This document shows, piece after piece, positions 1-6,183 of a stretch of 7,317 nt of DNA (the stretch's first letter is position 1; the number at the start of each line of letters is the position of its first letter). Position numbers and translations under genes: made by a program. The stretch is from Magnetococcales bacterium (lineage in GTDB: Bacteria; Pseudomonadota; Magnetococcia; Magnetococcales; JADFYX01): positions 1-7,317 of the forward strand of contig JADFYX010000114.1 of NCBI GenBank assembly GCA_015232795.1. The letters are read 5' to 3'. The notes beneath the pieces were generated by a model. It was given only the letters and a program-made list of their open reading frames with translations, was not told the DNA's origin and made no database searches.

Positions 1-1
1 T

Positions 2-955
2 AAATTCATAGGATCAAGTGATATTCAAGTTACCGGATATCTCTGGCAGAAGCTTCCTCCCACAGACCCAAACTGTACCTATGACACTACAGAAGAACAA
101 GATACCCTTAATTTTAAGGTGCTGGGAAAATCTGGAAATTGTATCGAAGTTAATGGTGGAGTGATTTTTCCTGAAGCAGAAAGTAGCTCTCTGAGTGAGG
201 CTTATCGACATGAACGAGTTGATGGCGGAATTACCGTAGGATGGTATTTTGATGTCACTTTACGAGAGCCATTTAGTTATGAACAGTATCCCTTTGATGT
301 GGAGAATGTTTGGCTGCGTATCTGGCATTCCCAGATAGGTTCAACTGTTGTTTTAACTCCAGATCTTCAAGCCTATCCTGTTTTAACACCAATAACAAAG
401 CCAGGGCTGGAAGAGGATTTTGTCTTGCCAGGCTGGAAGATTGAAGGTTCCTATTTCGGTTATCGCAATCACAGTTACACCACAAACTTTGGGCTGCCAA
501 GCTATTCTGGGCAAGAGAATTTTCCTGAACTACATTTCAATATACTACTTAAAAGACAATTTTTAGGACCATTTATCAATACCTTAATGCCTGTAATTGT
601 TGTGGCGGTGATTCTATTTGCTCTTTTGCTTACCATCACCAACAAGGAGGAAAAATCGGTTCTTGGTTTTGATACCTCTGGAATTTTGGGGTCAAATGCT
701 GGTCTGTTTTTTGGCGTTCTTATTGGTCACTCGCAGTTGCGTTCCCAGTTGGAATCCTCTGGGATGGTGTACATAGAAAATTTCTTTTTGATCATGTATT
801 GCGCTTTATTATTGGTATCAATAAATGCCTATCTTTTTAGTGTTAATCATAATGTAAAGTTTTTGCAATGGCGTGATAATTTAGCCCCCAAGCTTTTATA
901 TTGGCCTGTTATTTTGCTTCTGGTGCTGGTGGTAACTATGAGAAGCTTTTATTGA
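2..955 (+). CDS. Pentameric ligand-gated ion channel-like protein (5' partial)
   Basis: The frame is open from base 2 to the TGA at 953-955, giving 317 visible residues with no start, so the N-terminus lies left of the window. The extracellular part carries Y-P-F-D (287-298), the prolyl loop signature of Cys-loop/Pro-loop receptors, without the flanking Cys pair, as in bacterial members. The stretch before the first membrane helix (FNILLKRQFLGPFINTLMP) resembles the pre-M1 region, including the M1 proline. Four hydrophobic segments follow: M1 (about 575-630), M2 (about 680-730), M3 (about 767-840) and M4 (about 890-950). The M2-M3 link (LIGHSQLRSQLESSGMVYIE) is pLGIC-like. The predicted role is a homopentameric inner-membrane channel gated by a periplasmic ligand; the ligand and ion selectivity cannot be read. 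It is 73 bp upstream of a permease gene on the same strand, probably co-transcribed. The alternative is a non-channel membrane receptor with the same fold. Confidence 0.72.
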   Translation, partial: KFIGSSDIQVTGYLWQKLPPTDPNCTYDTTEEQDTLNFKVLGKSGNCIEVNGGVIFPEAESSSLSEAYRHERVDGGITVGWYFDVTLREPFSYEQYPFDVENVWLRIWHSQIGSTVVLTPDLQAYPVLTPITKPGLEEDFVLPGWKIEGSYFGYRNHSYTTNFGLPSYSGQENFPELHFNILLKRQFLGPFINTLMPVIVVAVILFALLLTITNKEEKSVLGFDTSGILGSNAGLFFGVLIGHSQLRSQLESSGMVYIENFFLIMYCALLLVSINAYLFSVNHNVKFLQWRDNLAPKLLYWPVILLLVLVVTMRSFY

Positions 956-1015
956 TCCTAAATAATGGATATTCATCAAACATTTTGTGATAGTTAGATA
1001 ATGTAAATTATAATT

Positions 1016-1020
1016 AGGAC
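1016..1020 (+). promoter_or_regulatory. Shine-Dalgarno site that supports the TTG start at 1029
   Basis: AGGAC lies 8 bases before TTG at 1029-1031. An in-frame TAA at 1011-1013 closes the frame just upstream, so TTG is the only usual start codon before the ATG at 1140. Starting at 1140 would cut into the nucleotide-binding-like domain. The site therefore decides the start. Confidence 0.55.
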
Positions 1021-1028
1021 TTAAAAAT

Positions 1029-2915
1029 TTGAAGACAAATAATGACATCATTAGCTCCAAAAGCTTACTTGCTACATTTGGAAAGGCGGAAACTTTTCAG
1101 GATTTAAGCCTTCCAGATCTGGCCCGTCTGGTTCCTTTTATGAAAGAACTAAATTTTAAGGAAGGGGAGCAGATTATTGCCGAAGGAACGTCTGCAGATA
1201 CCCTATACATGCTATTAGAAGGGGTGGTGCAGGTCAACTCAGGTCGTCGTTCCATGGGAACTGTAAACGAGGGTTATTTAGGTGAGGAAGCTGTACTTGA
1301 TCATCCTGAATATTTTTACACCATGACTGCTGCCTCCAAAGAGGTGAAAGTGCTCTCTTTTATAGGTTGTGAAACCAGCACTATTCTGGAAAATCAAGCT
1401 TCAGCAAAAAGAGACTTTTCATTTTCCTTGCTCCGTTTTGGTTTGAAGGACAAAAGCATTGTGCACAGCAAAAAGAGTCCTGACACAATAACGACAAATA
1501 GTGCAAAAAAGCAGAAAAAGGAGATCAATACTTTTATCGGTTGGGTGCTGGTTTTTTTGTCCCCACTGCTGCTCTATAATCTACCTCTATTCTCTACATT
1601 AGGGGAAAATATACGGATATTTATTGGGGTTTTTGCTGTTACCATATTGATGTGGGTTTTTAAGTTGGTTCCAGACTATGTAGCAGGGCTGTTGTCTGTT
1701 CTGGTTACTCTGGTTTTGGGGTTGACCCCTGGTTCAGTGATATTGGGCGGGTTCCAGTCATCAAGCTTTTTTATGGCGTTGAGTATATTTGTTTTAGCTG
1801 CAGTTGTGGTCGCATCCGGGGTGGTTTTTCGTGTTACTCTTCTGCTGCTAAAATATACTCCACCATCTACATTTTTTTATAATCTTATTCTCACACTGGC
1901 AGGGCTGGTGTTAACCCCTATTCTTCCTTCATCAAATGGTAGGGTTGGGCTGGTCACCCCTCTGCTCAACGATTTAACGTCATCTCTTGGTTTTAAACGT
2001 CAGGGGCCGGACGCAACCAGATTGGCTGTCTCAGCATTTTTTGGACTATCGATTTTTTCCTCAGTATTCATGACTTCAAAATCCATTAACTTTCTCATTT
2101 TTGGTATGCTTCCTCCTCAGGTACAGGAGAGCTTTCAATGGCTTGATTGGTTTTTTGCTGCCTCAGTAGCTGGTATTGTCAGTTTAATACTTCTGCTTTT
2201 AATCTCATCTATAGCCTATCCACCCAAAGAAAAAGCTCATATAAGCCAGAAACACATAATCCAACAGCTAACCATTCTCGGTAAGATGAGTCGCTCAGAG
2301 TGGGGAGCGACCTTGGGGGTAGGGCTGTTTATTCTCGGTATTGTCACCACATCTGTTCACAAAATAAAACCAGCCTGGATAGGATTGGCCTTGATGTTTC
2401 TTTTTTTGGCATTGGGAACCATGAATAAAAAGGAGTTCAAAGATAAAATAGACTGGCCATTTCTTTTTTTACTGGGAACCTTAATAGGGCTAGCCAGAGC
2501 AATATCCTATTTGGGTATCGACGATTTGATCGCAGCCCAACTTGGAGGCCTTATGGGGCTAATGCAGAGCAATTTATATCTGTTTGTATTGGTCTTGGCA
2601 GGGATAATCACCTTGATTCGTTTTGCTATGTCTATCAATGCTGCGGTGGTTATATCTTCCTCTATTTTTCTTCCTTTAGCTCAGAGTGCTGGACTTAATA
2701 TGTGGGTAATGGGGTTTATGATATTGACTCTGGCTGAATCCTTCATAGTACCATATCAGTGTTCCTATTATGTTATGTTCCAGGGGTTAAACGAAGAACG
2801 AAAAATCTATAGTGAGCCGTCTTTTCTTAAGTTTAACCTCTGGAGTTTCGTAATTCGTCTAGCAGCAATTTACGCATCAATTCCCTTTTGGAAAGCAATG
2901 GATATTTTAAAATGA
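1029..2915 (+). CDS. cNMP-binding-like domain fused to SLC13/DASS-family anion permease
   Basis: The 628-residue protein has two parts. Residues about 13-125 form a CRP-like beta-roll (LYMLLEGVVQV, then GYLGEEAVLDHPEYFYTMTA). Residues about 165-625 contain a dozen or more hydrophobic segments with the twofold layout of the SLC13/DASS (divalent anion:Na+ symporter) family. The two substrate hairpins are marked by S302-N303-G304 and S535-I536-N537, where the family usually has SNT-type motifs. A basic linker (about 140-165) joins the parts. The likely role is uptake of a di- or tricarboxylate, sulfate or similar anion across the inner membrane, controlled by the cytoplasmic domain. The phosphate-binding cassette keeps G85-E86 but has F96-Y97 where CRP has Arg-Ser, so classical cAMP binding is doubtful. 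The start is TTG with a fair ribosome-binding site. The stop overlaps the next ATG. The substrate is not determinable from sequence. Confidence 0.8.
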   Translation: MKTNNDIISSKSLLATFGKAETFQDLSLPDLARLVPFMKELNFKEGEQIIAEGTSADTLYMLLEGVVQVNSGRRSMGTVNEGYLGEEAVLDHPEYFYTMTAASKEVKVLSFIGCETSTILENQASAKRDFSFSLLRFGLKDKSIVHSKKSPDTITTNSAKKQKKEINTFIGWVLVFLSPLLLYNLPLFSTLGENIRIFIGVFAVTILMWVFKLVPDYVAGLLSVLVTLVLGLTPGSVILGGFQSSSFFMALSIFVLAAVVVASGVVFRVTLLLLKYTPPSTFFYNLILTLAGLVLTPILPSSNGRVGLVTPLLNDLTSSLGFKRQGPDATRLAVSAFFGLSIFSSVFMTSKSINFLIFGMLPPQVQESFQWLDWFFAASVAGIVSLILLLLISSIAYPPKEKAHISQKHIIQQLTILGKMSRSEWGATLGVGLFILGIVTTSVHKIKPAWIGLALMFLFLALGTMNKKEFKDKIDWPFLFLLGTLIGLARAISYLGIDDLIAAQLGGLMGLMQSNLYLFVLVLAGIITLIRFAMSINAAVVISSSIFLPLAQSAGLNMWVMGFMILTLAESFIVPYQCSYYVMFQGLNEERKIYSEPSFLKFNLWSFVIRLAAIYASIPFWKAMDILK

Positions 2916-4111
2916 AACCATGGATCAATAAAGGGATGATGCTGCTGTTTTTTGTCTGTATTGTAGCCTATCTGGTTTGGAGGGCCATACACCGTCCCCG
3001 TGTATTGGTTTTACAGAGTTATGACCTTGAATATGCCTGGACCCGAGATGTAAACGAATCTATTATAAAAGGATTTTTAGGCAAACCTTATGATGTGCAA
3101 TATCATTTTATGGATACCAAGACCCACTTTGATCCTGAATTTAAATATATAGCCGGGAGCAGGGCGCGAAAGCGGATTAATAATTGGAAGCCGGATGTTC
3201 TTATTGCTGTTGATGATAACGCGCAGAGTTTGGTTGCTGTCTGTTATATGGACCCAAAAAAGGTTGATATAGATGAGTTGCGTTCGGCAAAAAATCCTGC
3301 GGTAAGAGCTATTTTTGGTCAATGTCATAAAGACCACCCAGATTTGAAGATAGTTTTTGTTGGAATTGGTGCTGAGCCTGAAGATTATGGCTATAAGGGG
3401 CAGAACAGTGTAACCGGAATACTTGAAAGAATGGACCTTCCAGCTCTGCTTGAGACCATTAATTTGATTGCTAGAGTACAAAAAAAATCTAAAATGGTGG
3501 TTGTTGCCCCTATAGATGATTCTACTTCCGGGATATATAACCTAGATGGATTGAAAAAGCTTGAAAATGATGCGGCCCCTTTTGGTATCACTATACATCC
3601 ACAACAAATCAAAACTTTTGACCAGTGGAAAAAAATGGTAGAAGATGCCAATAAAAATGCTGATTTGTTACTTATATCCAACTATCACACAATAAAATGT
3701 GATGCAAATACCAAGTCAGCTCGTGTTTCTCCTCATGATTTAATCACCTGGACAGAGGCCCATAGCTCTTTGCCCGGTTTAGGGGCATGGGGCTTTTATG
3801 TAGCCGATGGGGGGATGCTCTCTGTGGCAGTATCACCTTTTGAGCAGGGTGAGGTTGCAGCAAGACTGGCAAGTAAAATCCTAGAAGGTGCAACCCCTAG
3901 CTCTTTAGCAGTTGAGACAACCCATCAGTCCATTATTTTTATGCGAAAAGCACTGATAAGTTATTATGACTTGTCCCTACCGCGTATTTATGAAGCATTT
4001 GCTCGTGCAACAGATAATTTTATACCCTGTAAAGGTAAAAATTGCAGCATGGATATACAGCTAATCAAGCAAATGAAAGAGGAAAACAGACCAACAAACA
4101 TCTGTAATTAA
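2912..4111 (+). CDS. Membrane-anchored ABC_sub_bind (PF04392-like) substrate-binding protein
   Basis: I chose the ATG at 2912, which overlaps the preceding TGA as ATGA and gives 399 residues. A TTG at 2888 is in frame but would only add eight residues inside the upstream gene. Residues 8-24 form one hydrophobic segment after two lysines and lack an obvious signal-peptidase site, so the protein is probably anchored with its body in the periplasm. The body resembles the ABC_sub_bind family of type I periplasmic-binding folds: VLVLQSYDLEYAWTRDVN (31-48), MDTK (67-70) and WKPDVLIAVDDNAQ (92-105), with a second lobe from about residue 195. An insertion of roughly 35 residues (about 110-145) sits where family members usually run into the VF-G strand. 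No ABC permease or ATPase is adjacent, so it may serve the upstream channel or permease as a ligand sensor. The ligand is unknown. Some family members are sensor domains rather than transport components. Confidence 0.72.
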   Translation: MKPWINKGMMLLFFVCIVAYLVWRAIHRPRVLVLQSYDLEYAWTRDVNESIIKGFLGKPYDVQYHFMDTKTHFDPEFKYIAGSRARKRINNWKPDVLIAVDDNAQSLVAVCYMDPKKVDIDELRSAKNPAVRAIFGQCHKDHPDLKIVFVGIGAEPEDYGYKGQNSVTGILERMDLPALLETINLIARVQKKSKMVVVAPIDDSTSGIYNLDGLKKLENDAAPFGITIHPQQIKTFDQWKKMVEDANKNADLLLISNYHTIKCDANTKSARVSPHDLITWTEAHSSLPGLGAWGFYVADGGMLSVAVSPFEQGEVAARLASKILEGATPSSLAVETTHQSIIFMRKALISYYDLSLPRIYEAFARATDNFIPCKGKNCSMDIQLIKQMKEENRPTNICN

Positions 4112-4668
4112 GAAAAATTAACCCAAGGTGCAAGCCAAGCCTTAACCTGATCAAAGTTGAGATAGATCAATGCTCCACCCACATAAAAAACTACCCCTGC
4201 CATATTGTCAAATGCAACTTTAAAGTCCGTGGCAGATGGGATTGCATTTTCCAAAATCACTACTATTATAAAAATGTAGAGAATAAATGTGAGTGCTGTT
4301 TCATCGACAAGTGAGAAAAAATTTTGCTCAATATAGTAGGCAAAAAATATTAATAACAAAGGGGCAAGGGCTGTAGGAATTGCGTTAAAAAATCTGATAT
4401 TGCTAAAAGATACACTACCTAATACAAATCCACCTCCCGATTGTCGTTTAGGCCATAGGGTAAAGCCAGTAGGTTTTGCCCATAGTAGTGACCCAATAAT
4501 ATAATGGGATAATTCGTGGCAAAATGTACCAAAAAGATTGATAAAGCTTATGGAAAAACGACTTCCAGAGGCTATTTTCATTAGCCTGACAATAATAAGA
4601 ACCAAAACAATAAGGTAGAGTCTATTATATGGTAGCTCTTGGATATGCTGGAGAATTAAGTCAAGCAT
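4108..4668 (-). CDS. Small M50-like integral membrane zinc metallopeptidase
   Basis: The 186-residue protein is mostly hydrophobic, with about four membrane segments (about 16-30, 95-112, 124-140, 155-170). It carries H51-E-L-S-H55, the HExxH zinc-binding motif, inside a hydrophobic helix. N141-A-I-P-S-A-T-D148 resembles the N-x-x-P...D element that supplies the third zinc ligand in M50/S2P proteases. The layout (HExxH early, Asn-Pro-Asp late, about 190 residues) fits the compact M50B group, whose members cleave substrates within or near the membrane; the substrate here is unknown. The ATG at 4668 lies inside the 3' end of the upstream coiled-coil gene (13-bp overlap) and has no clear ribosome-binding site, which suggests translational coupling. 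Its TAA (4108-4110) overlaps the stop of the convergent binding-protein gene (4109-4111). Confidence 0.7.
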   Translation of the reverse strand: MLDLILQHIQELPYNRLYLIVLVLIIVRLMKIASGSRFSISFINLFGTFCHELSHYIIGSLLWAKPTGFTLWPKRQSGGGFVLGSVSFSNIRFFNAIPTALAPLLLIFFAYYIEQNFFSLVDETALTFILYIFIIVVILENAIPSATDFKVAFDNMAGVVFYVGGALIYLNFDQVKAWLAPWVNFS

Positions 4669-5030
4669 GGATCGTTAGAGTTGGATTTATTTTTATCAAC
4701 TGTTCTTATTTCGGCAGAGCAACCAACAAAACCATTGCTTGATTTTAGAGTCTCCAACAATGCGTTATTGTATTGTATTTTGTTGTTTTTATGGCTGTTC
4801 TCAATTTCCATATCCTCTAATAATTTCACCAAGGCGGCATAGTCTGGCTCTTTTTTCTCCTGGCTATTACAAGTTGAAAGTTGTTGTTGAGATTCTGCTA
4901 TTACAGTTTTTGCGCGGTTTATAGTGGCATTTAACAGATCGGTCAATAGGTTTAAGCGGCTAATTTCAGCATCTTTTAACGCCTGTTGGTTGGATGGTCC
5001 TTTTAGTTTGTGAACTGCTAAACGGTCCAT
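4656..5030 (-). CDS. Coiled-coil protein of unknown function; 5' end probably longer
   Basis: From the ATG at 5030 the protein has 124 residues. I do not recognise a family. It is polar and largely helical, with heptad-like stretches at residues about 20-50 (ISRLNLLTDLLNATINRAKT) and 65-95, and an Asn/Lys/Ser-rich tail. It has no signal peptide or membrane segment. No ribosome-binding site precedes the ATG. The same frame stays open upstream to 5204 and encodes a protein-like stretch, so the ATG may be internal (see the entry at 5031-5208). The end overlaps the M50-like gene by 13 bp, which suggests that the two are translated together, perhaps as a regulator or substrate with its protease. 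That functional link is inference. It could also be the surviving 3' part of a decayed gene. Confidence 0.5.
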   Translation of the reverse strand: MDRLAVHKLKGPSNQQALKDAEISRLNLLTDLLNATINRAKTVIAESQQQLSTCNSQEKKEPDYAALVKLLEDMEIENSHKNNKIQYNNALLETLKSSNGFVGCSAEIRTVDKNKSNSNDPCLT

Positions 5031-5208
5031 ATAGGCTTGATGAGCAGTCGTTATACGATCAAAAAATAGAGCCTCGTCTTTTGCGTCTATCTCTTCTATA
5101 AGCTTATATGCTCTTCTAAGATTACCAATTTTTCTTCCTCCTCTATACCAATCTGTGGAGGTAGAAATGACCTCAATTTGCGAAGCTATTTGATCTTTTT
5201 TTTGTCAT
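5031..5208 (-). pseudogene. Open 5' extension of the coiled-coil gene, separated from an ATG by a run of eight A
   Basis: Read on the - strand, the coiled-coil frame continues upstream of 5030 for 58 codons to a TGA at 5205-5207 and has no ATG, GTG or TTG. The translated stretch (WYRGGRKIGNLRRAYKLIEE within it) has normal coding composition. An ATG lies at 5206-5208 in the neighbouring frame, followed by AC and eight A (T run at 5196-5203 on the + strand). Losing one A would join this ATG to the gene as Met-Thr-Lys-Lys-Asp-Gln. Possible explanations are a true frameshift mutation, a sequencing error in the homopolymer, or polymerase or ribosomal slippage. No clear ribosome-binding site precedes this ATG, so it is not proven to be the start. 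Confidence 0.45.
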
Positions 5209-5293
5209 ATGGTGAGTTGATCGATTTTATTTTGCATTTTTAGTAATTTAAATCTCTGTAATTAAAAATATTCTAGACAATCCGGTATATTGT

Positions 5294-5464
5294 ATGTTCT
5301 CAGAATCTGAAAGACAATATATTATTGAGATAGGGAGTCCAGAAGGTAGTCTATATGTTGCTGGATTATCATTATTTCAAAGGGGAACATCGGGTAGAAA
5401 TAATGGTGAATGGGCAATCTGTGGGAGATGCAAAAATCAATCTTTTGATGCCGTAACTATTTGA
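5294..5464 (+). CDS. Possible small protein with one CxxC motif (56 aa)
   Basis: An ATG at 5294 opens a 56-codon frame ending with TGA at 5462-5464. The product reads like a real protein (IEIGSPEGSLYVAGLSLFQ) and ends with C-G-R-C-K-N, a zinc-knuckle-like pair. The frame is also open upstream to 5252 without a usual start. There is no convincing ribosome-binding site before the ATG. It stops one base before the stop codon of the convergent two-CxxC gene. The short length and missing start signal make it uncertain; it could be a fragment of an older gene. Confidence 0.3.
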   Translation: MFSESERQYIIEIGSPEGSLYVAGLSLFQRGTSGRNNGEWAICGRCKNQSFDAVTI

Positions 5465-5797
5465 CTAACCAGTTTTTCTTTGACAACGCGGGCAGATAAC
5501 ATAGTTCTTAGAGTCATCTATCATCCACTGCTCTTTGATGGCGTTATCTACTGTACCAGCAAACCACGACTTACCATCAAAGGGACGACGGCCTACTGAT
5601 CTTCTTAAACTTGTTTTGTTCAAAGGTGCATTTATACTCATCCGGCGGTCAAAGCACTGCCTGCGACCTGAACCATCCAAACGTCTGTTGTTTGGTAATT
5701 GAATTACATTAGAGGAAGGATCTGCTTTTCTTCTATCTTCCTGGTGCTGCTGTTCTGGATTGCAGATAGCACAATACAGCAGCTCTAATTCGACCAT
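5465..5797 (-). CDS. Small two-CxxC (putative zinc-binding) protein
   Basis: The protein has 110 residues. The ATG at 5797 follows a strong ribosome-binding site, which supports a real gene. A CAIC pair lies near the N-terminus (about residues 9-12) and a CPRC pair near the C-terminus (about 103-106), so the two ends could close on one zinc ion in a zinc-ribbon fold. The middle is rich in Arg and Asn (NNRRLDGSGRR, RRMS, LRRSVGRR), probably flexible and able to contact nucleic acid or acidic partners. There is no signal peptide or membrane segment, so it is probably cytoplasmic. I do not recognise a named family. It stands alone on its strand and runs divergently from the DUF5610-like gene. 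Confidence 0.6.
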   Translation of the reverse strand: MVELELLYCAICNPEQQHQEDRRKADPSSNVIQLPNNRRLDGSGRRQCFDRRMSINAPLNKTSLRRSVGRRPFDGKSWFAGTVDNAIKEQWMIDDSKNYVICPRCQRKTG

Positions 5798-5804
5798 TTG
5801 TACT

Positions 5805-5810
5805 TCCCCT
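5805..5810 (-). promoter_or_regulatory. Strong Shine-Dalgarno site for the two-CxxC gene
   Basis: On the - strand AGGGGA lies 7 bases before the ATG at 5797. It is among the strongest ribosome-binding sites in the window and fixes the start of this short gene. Confidence 0.65.
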
Positions 5811-6104
5811 CTTATATAAACAATTACAGCTAATTTTTGATATATTATCGTTGCTATTTACTCAATTAGCAATGGAAGGCAGTAAACATTGGTTAATTAA
5901 ATCTGTTATTGCCAGCTAAATGATAGCCATATAAAAGTAATTTATATGTTAATATTTAGACATTTCTTAACTAGAAAATTTTGCCGTATTTAACAAAGTA
6001 AAAGAGGCTTATTTTACCGTTTCACCATTTTGTTTAGGGGTACACAAAAGCTTGTGGTCTTATAACAATATGAAATATTAGATATTTTTCATGCTTACGT
6101 ATTT

Positions 6105-6120
6105 TTGCACGCTTATTGCA
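6105..6120 (+). promoter_or_regulatory. Sigma-54 (RpoN) promoter candidate
   Basis: TTGCAC-GCTTA-TTGCA matches the sigma-54 consensus TGGCAC-N5-TTGCA with exact spacing and one mismatch, in the GG of the -24 element. The -12 GC is at 6118-6119, so transcription would start near 6130 and leave a leader of about 50 bases before the ATG at 6184. This implies control by an AAA+ enhancer-binding activator, which is not encoded in the window. Confidence 0.6.
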
Positions 6121-6169
6121 AGCCAGAAGGATAAGAGACTAATTTAAAATAATTGCTTTGAAAATAATT

Positions 6170-6173
6170 GGAG
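6170..6173 (+). promoter_or_regulatory. Shine-Dalgarno site of the DUF5610-like gene
   Basis: GGAG lies 10 bases before the ATG at 6184 and 13 before the second ATG at 6187, which favours the first. Confidence 0.5.
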
Positions 6174-6183
6174 TTAAATTGTC

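Larger units (their letters stand above)
5798..6183. other. 386-bp gene-free divergent intergenic region
   Basis: This AT-rich stretch separates two divergent genes. It holds the ribosome-binding site of the - strand gene, a sigma-54 promoter match (6105-6120) and a ribosome-binding site (6170-6173) for the + strand gene. It also has a short inverted repeat, TTGCTA/TAGCAA (5851-5856 and 5867-5872, 10-base spacer). I see no ORF with coding character or RNA gene in it. The remaining part upstream of the promoter could hold enhancer-binding sites for a sigma-54 activator, but I could not identify a clear repeated site. Confidence 0.6.

Noticed and set aside
273..500. 75-codon - strand frame opposite the channel gene
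   Set aside because: Low-complexity translation in the shadow of the pLGIC-like gene, without a ribosome-binding site.
2888..2911. TTG at 2888 as the start of the binding-protein gene
   Set aside because: It lies inside the permease gene and adds only eight residues. The ATG at 2912 gives the classic ATGA overlap and begins directly before the anchor segment.
3077..3681. Two - strand open frames within the binding-protein gene
   Set aside because: They lie opposite a gene with clear family motifs and show no domain or start signal of their own.
4739..4924. 61-codon + strand frame opposite the coiled-coil gene
   Set aside because: No start signal or recognisable pattern. The - strand frame has better coding character and continues upstream.
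5224..5251. Possible sigma-70 promoter for the coiled-coil gene on the - strand (TTAAAT, 16 bases, TAAAAT)
   Set aside because: The -35 match is poor, the region is AT-rich enough to give such matches by chance, and the start point would fall only about 9 bases before the ATG at 5208.
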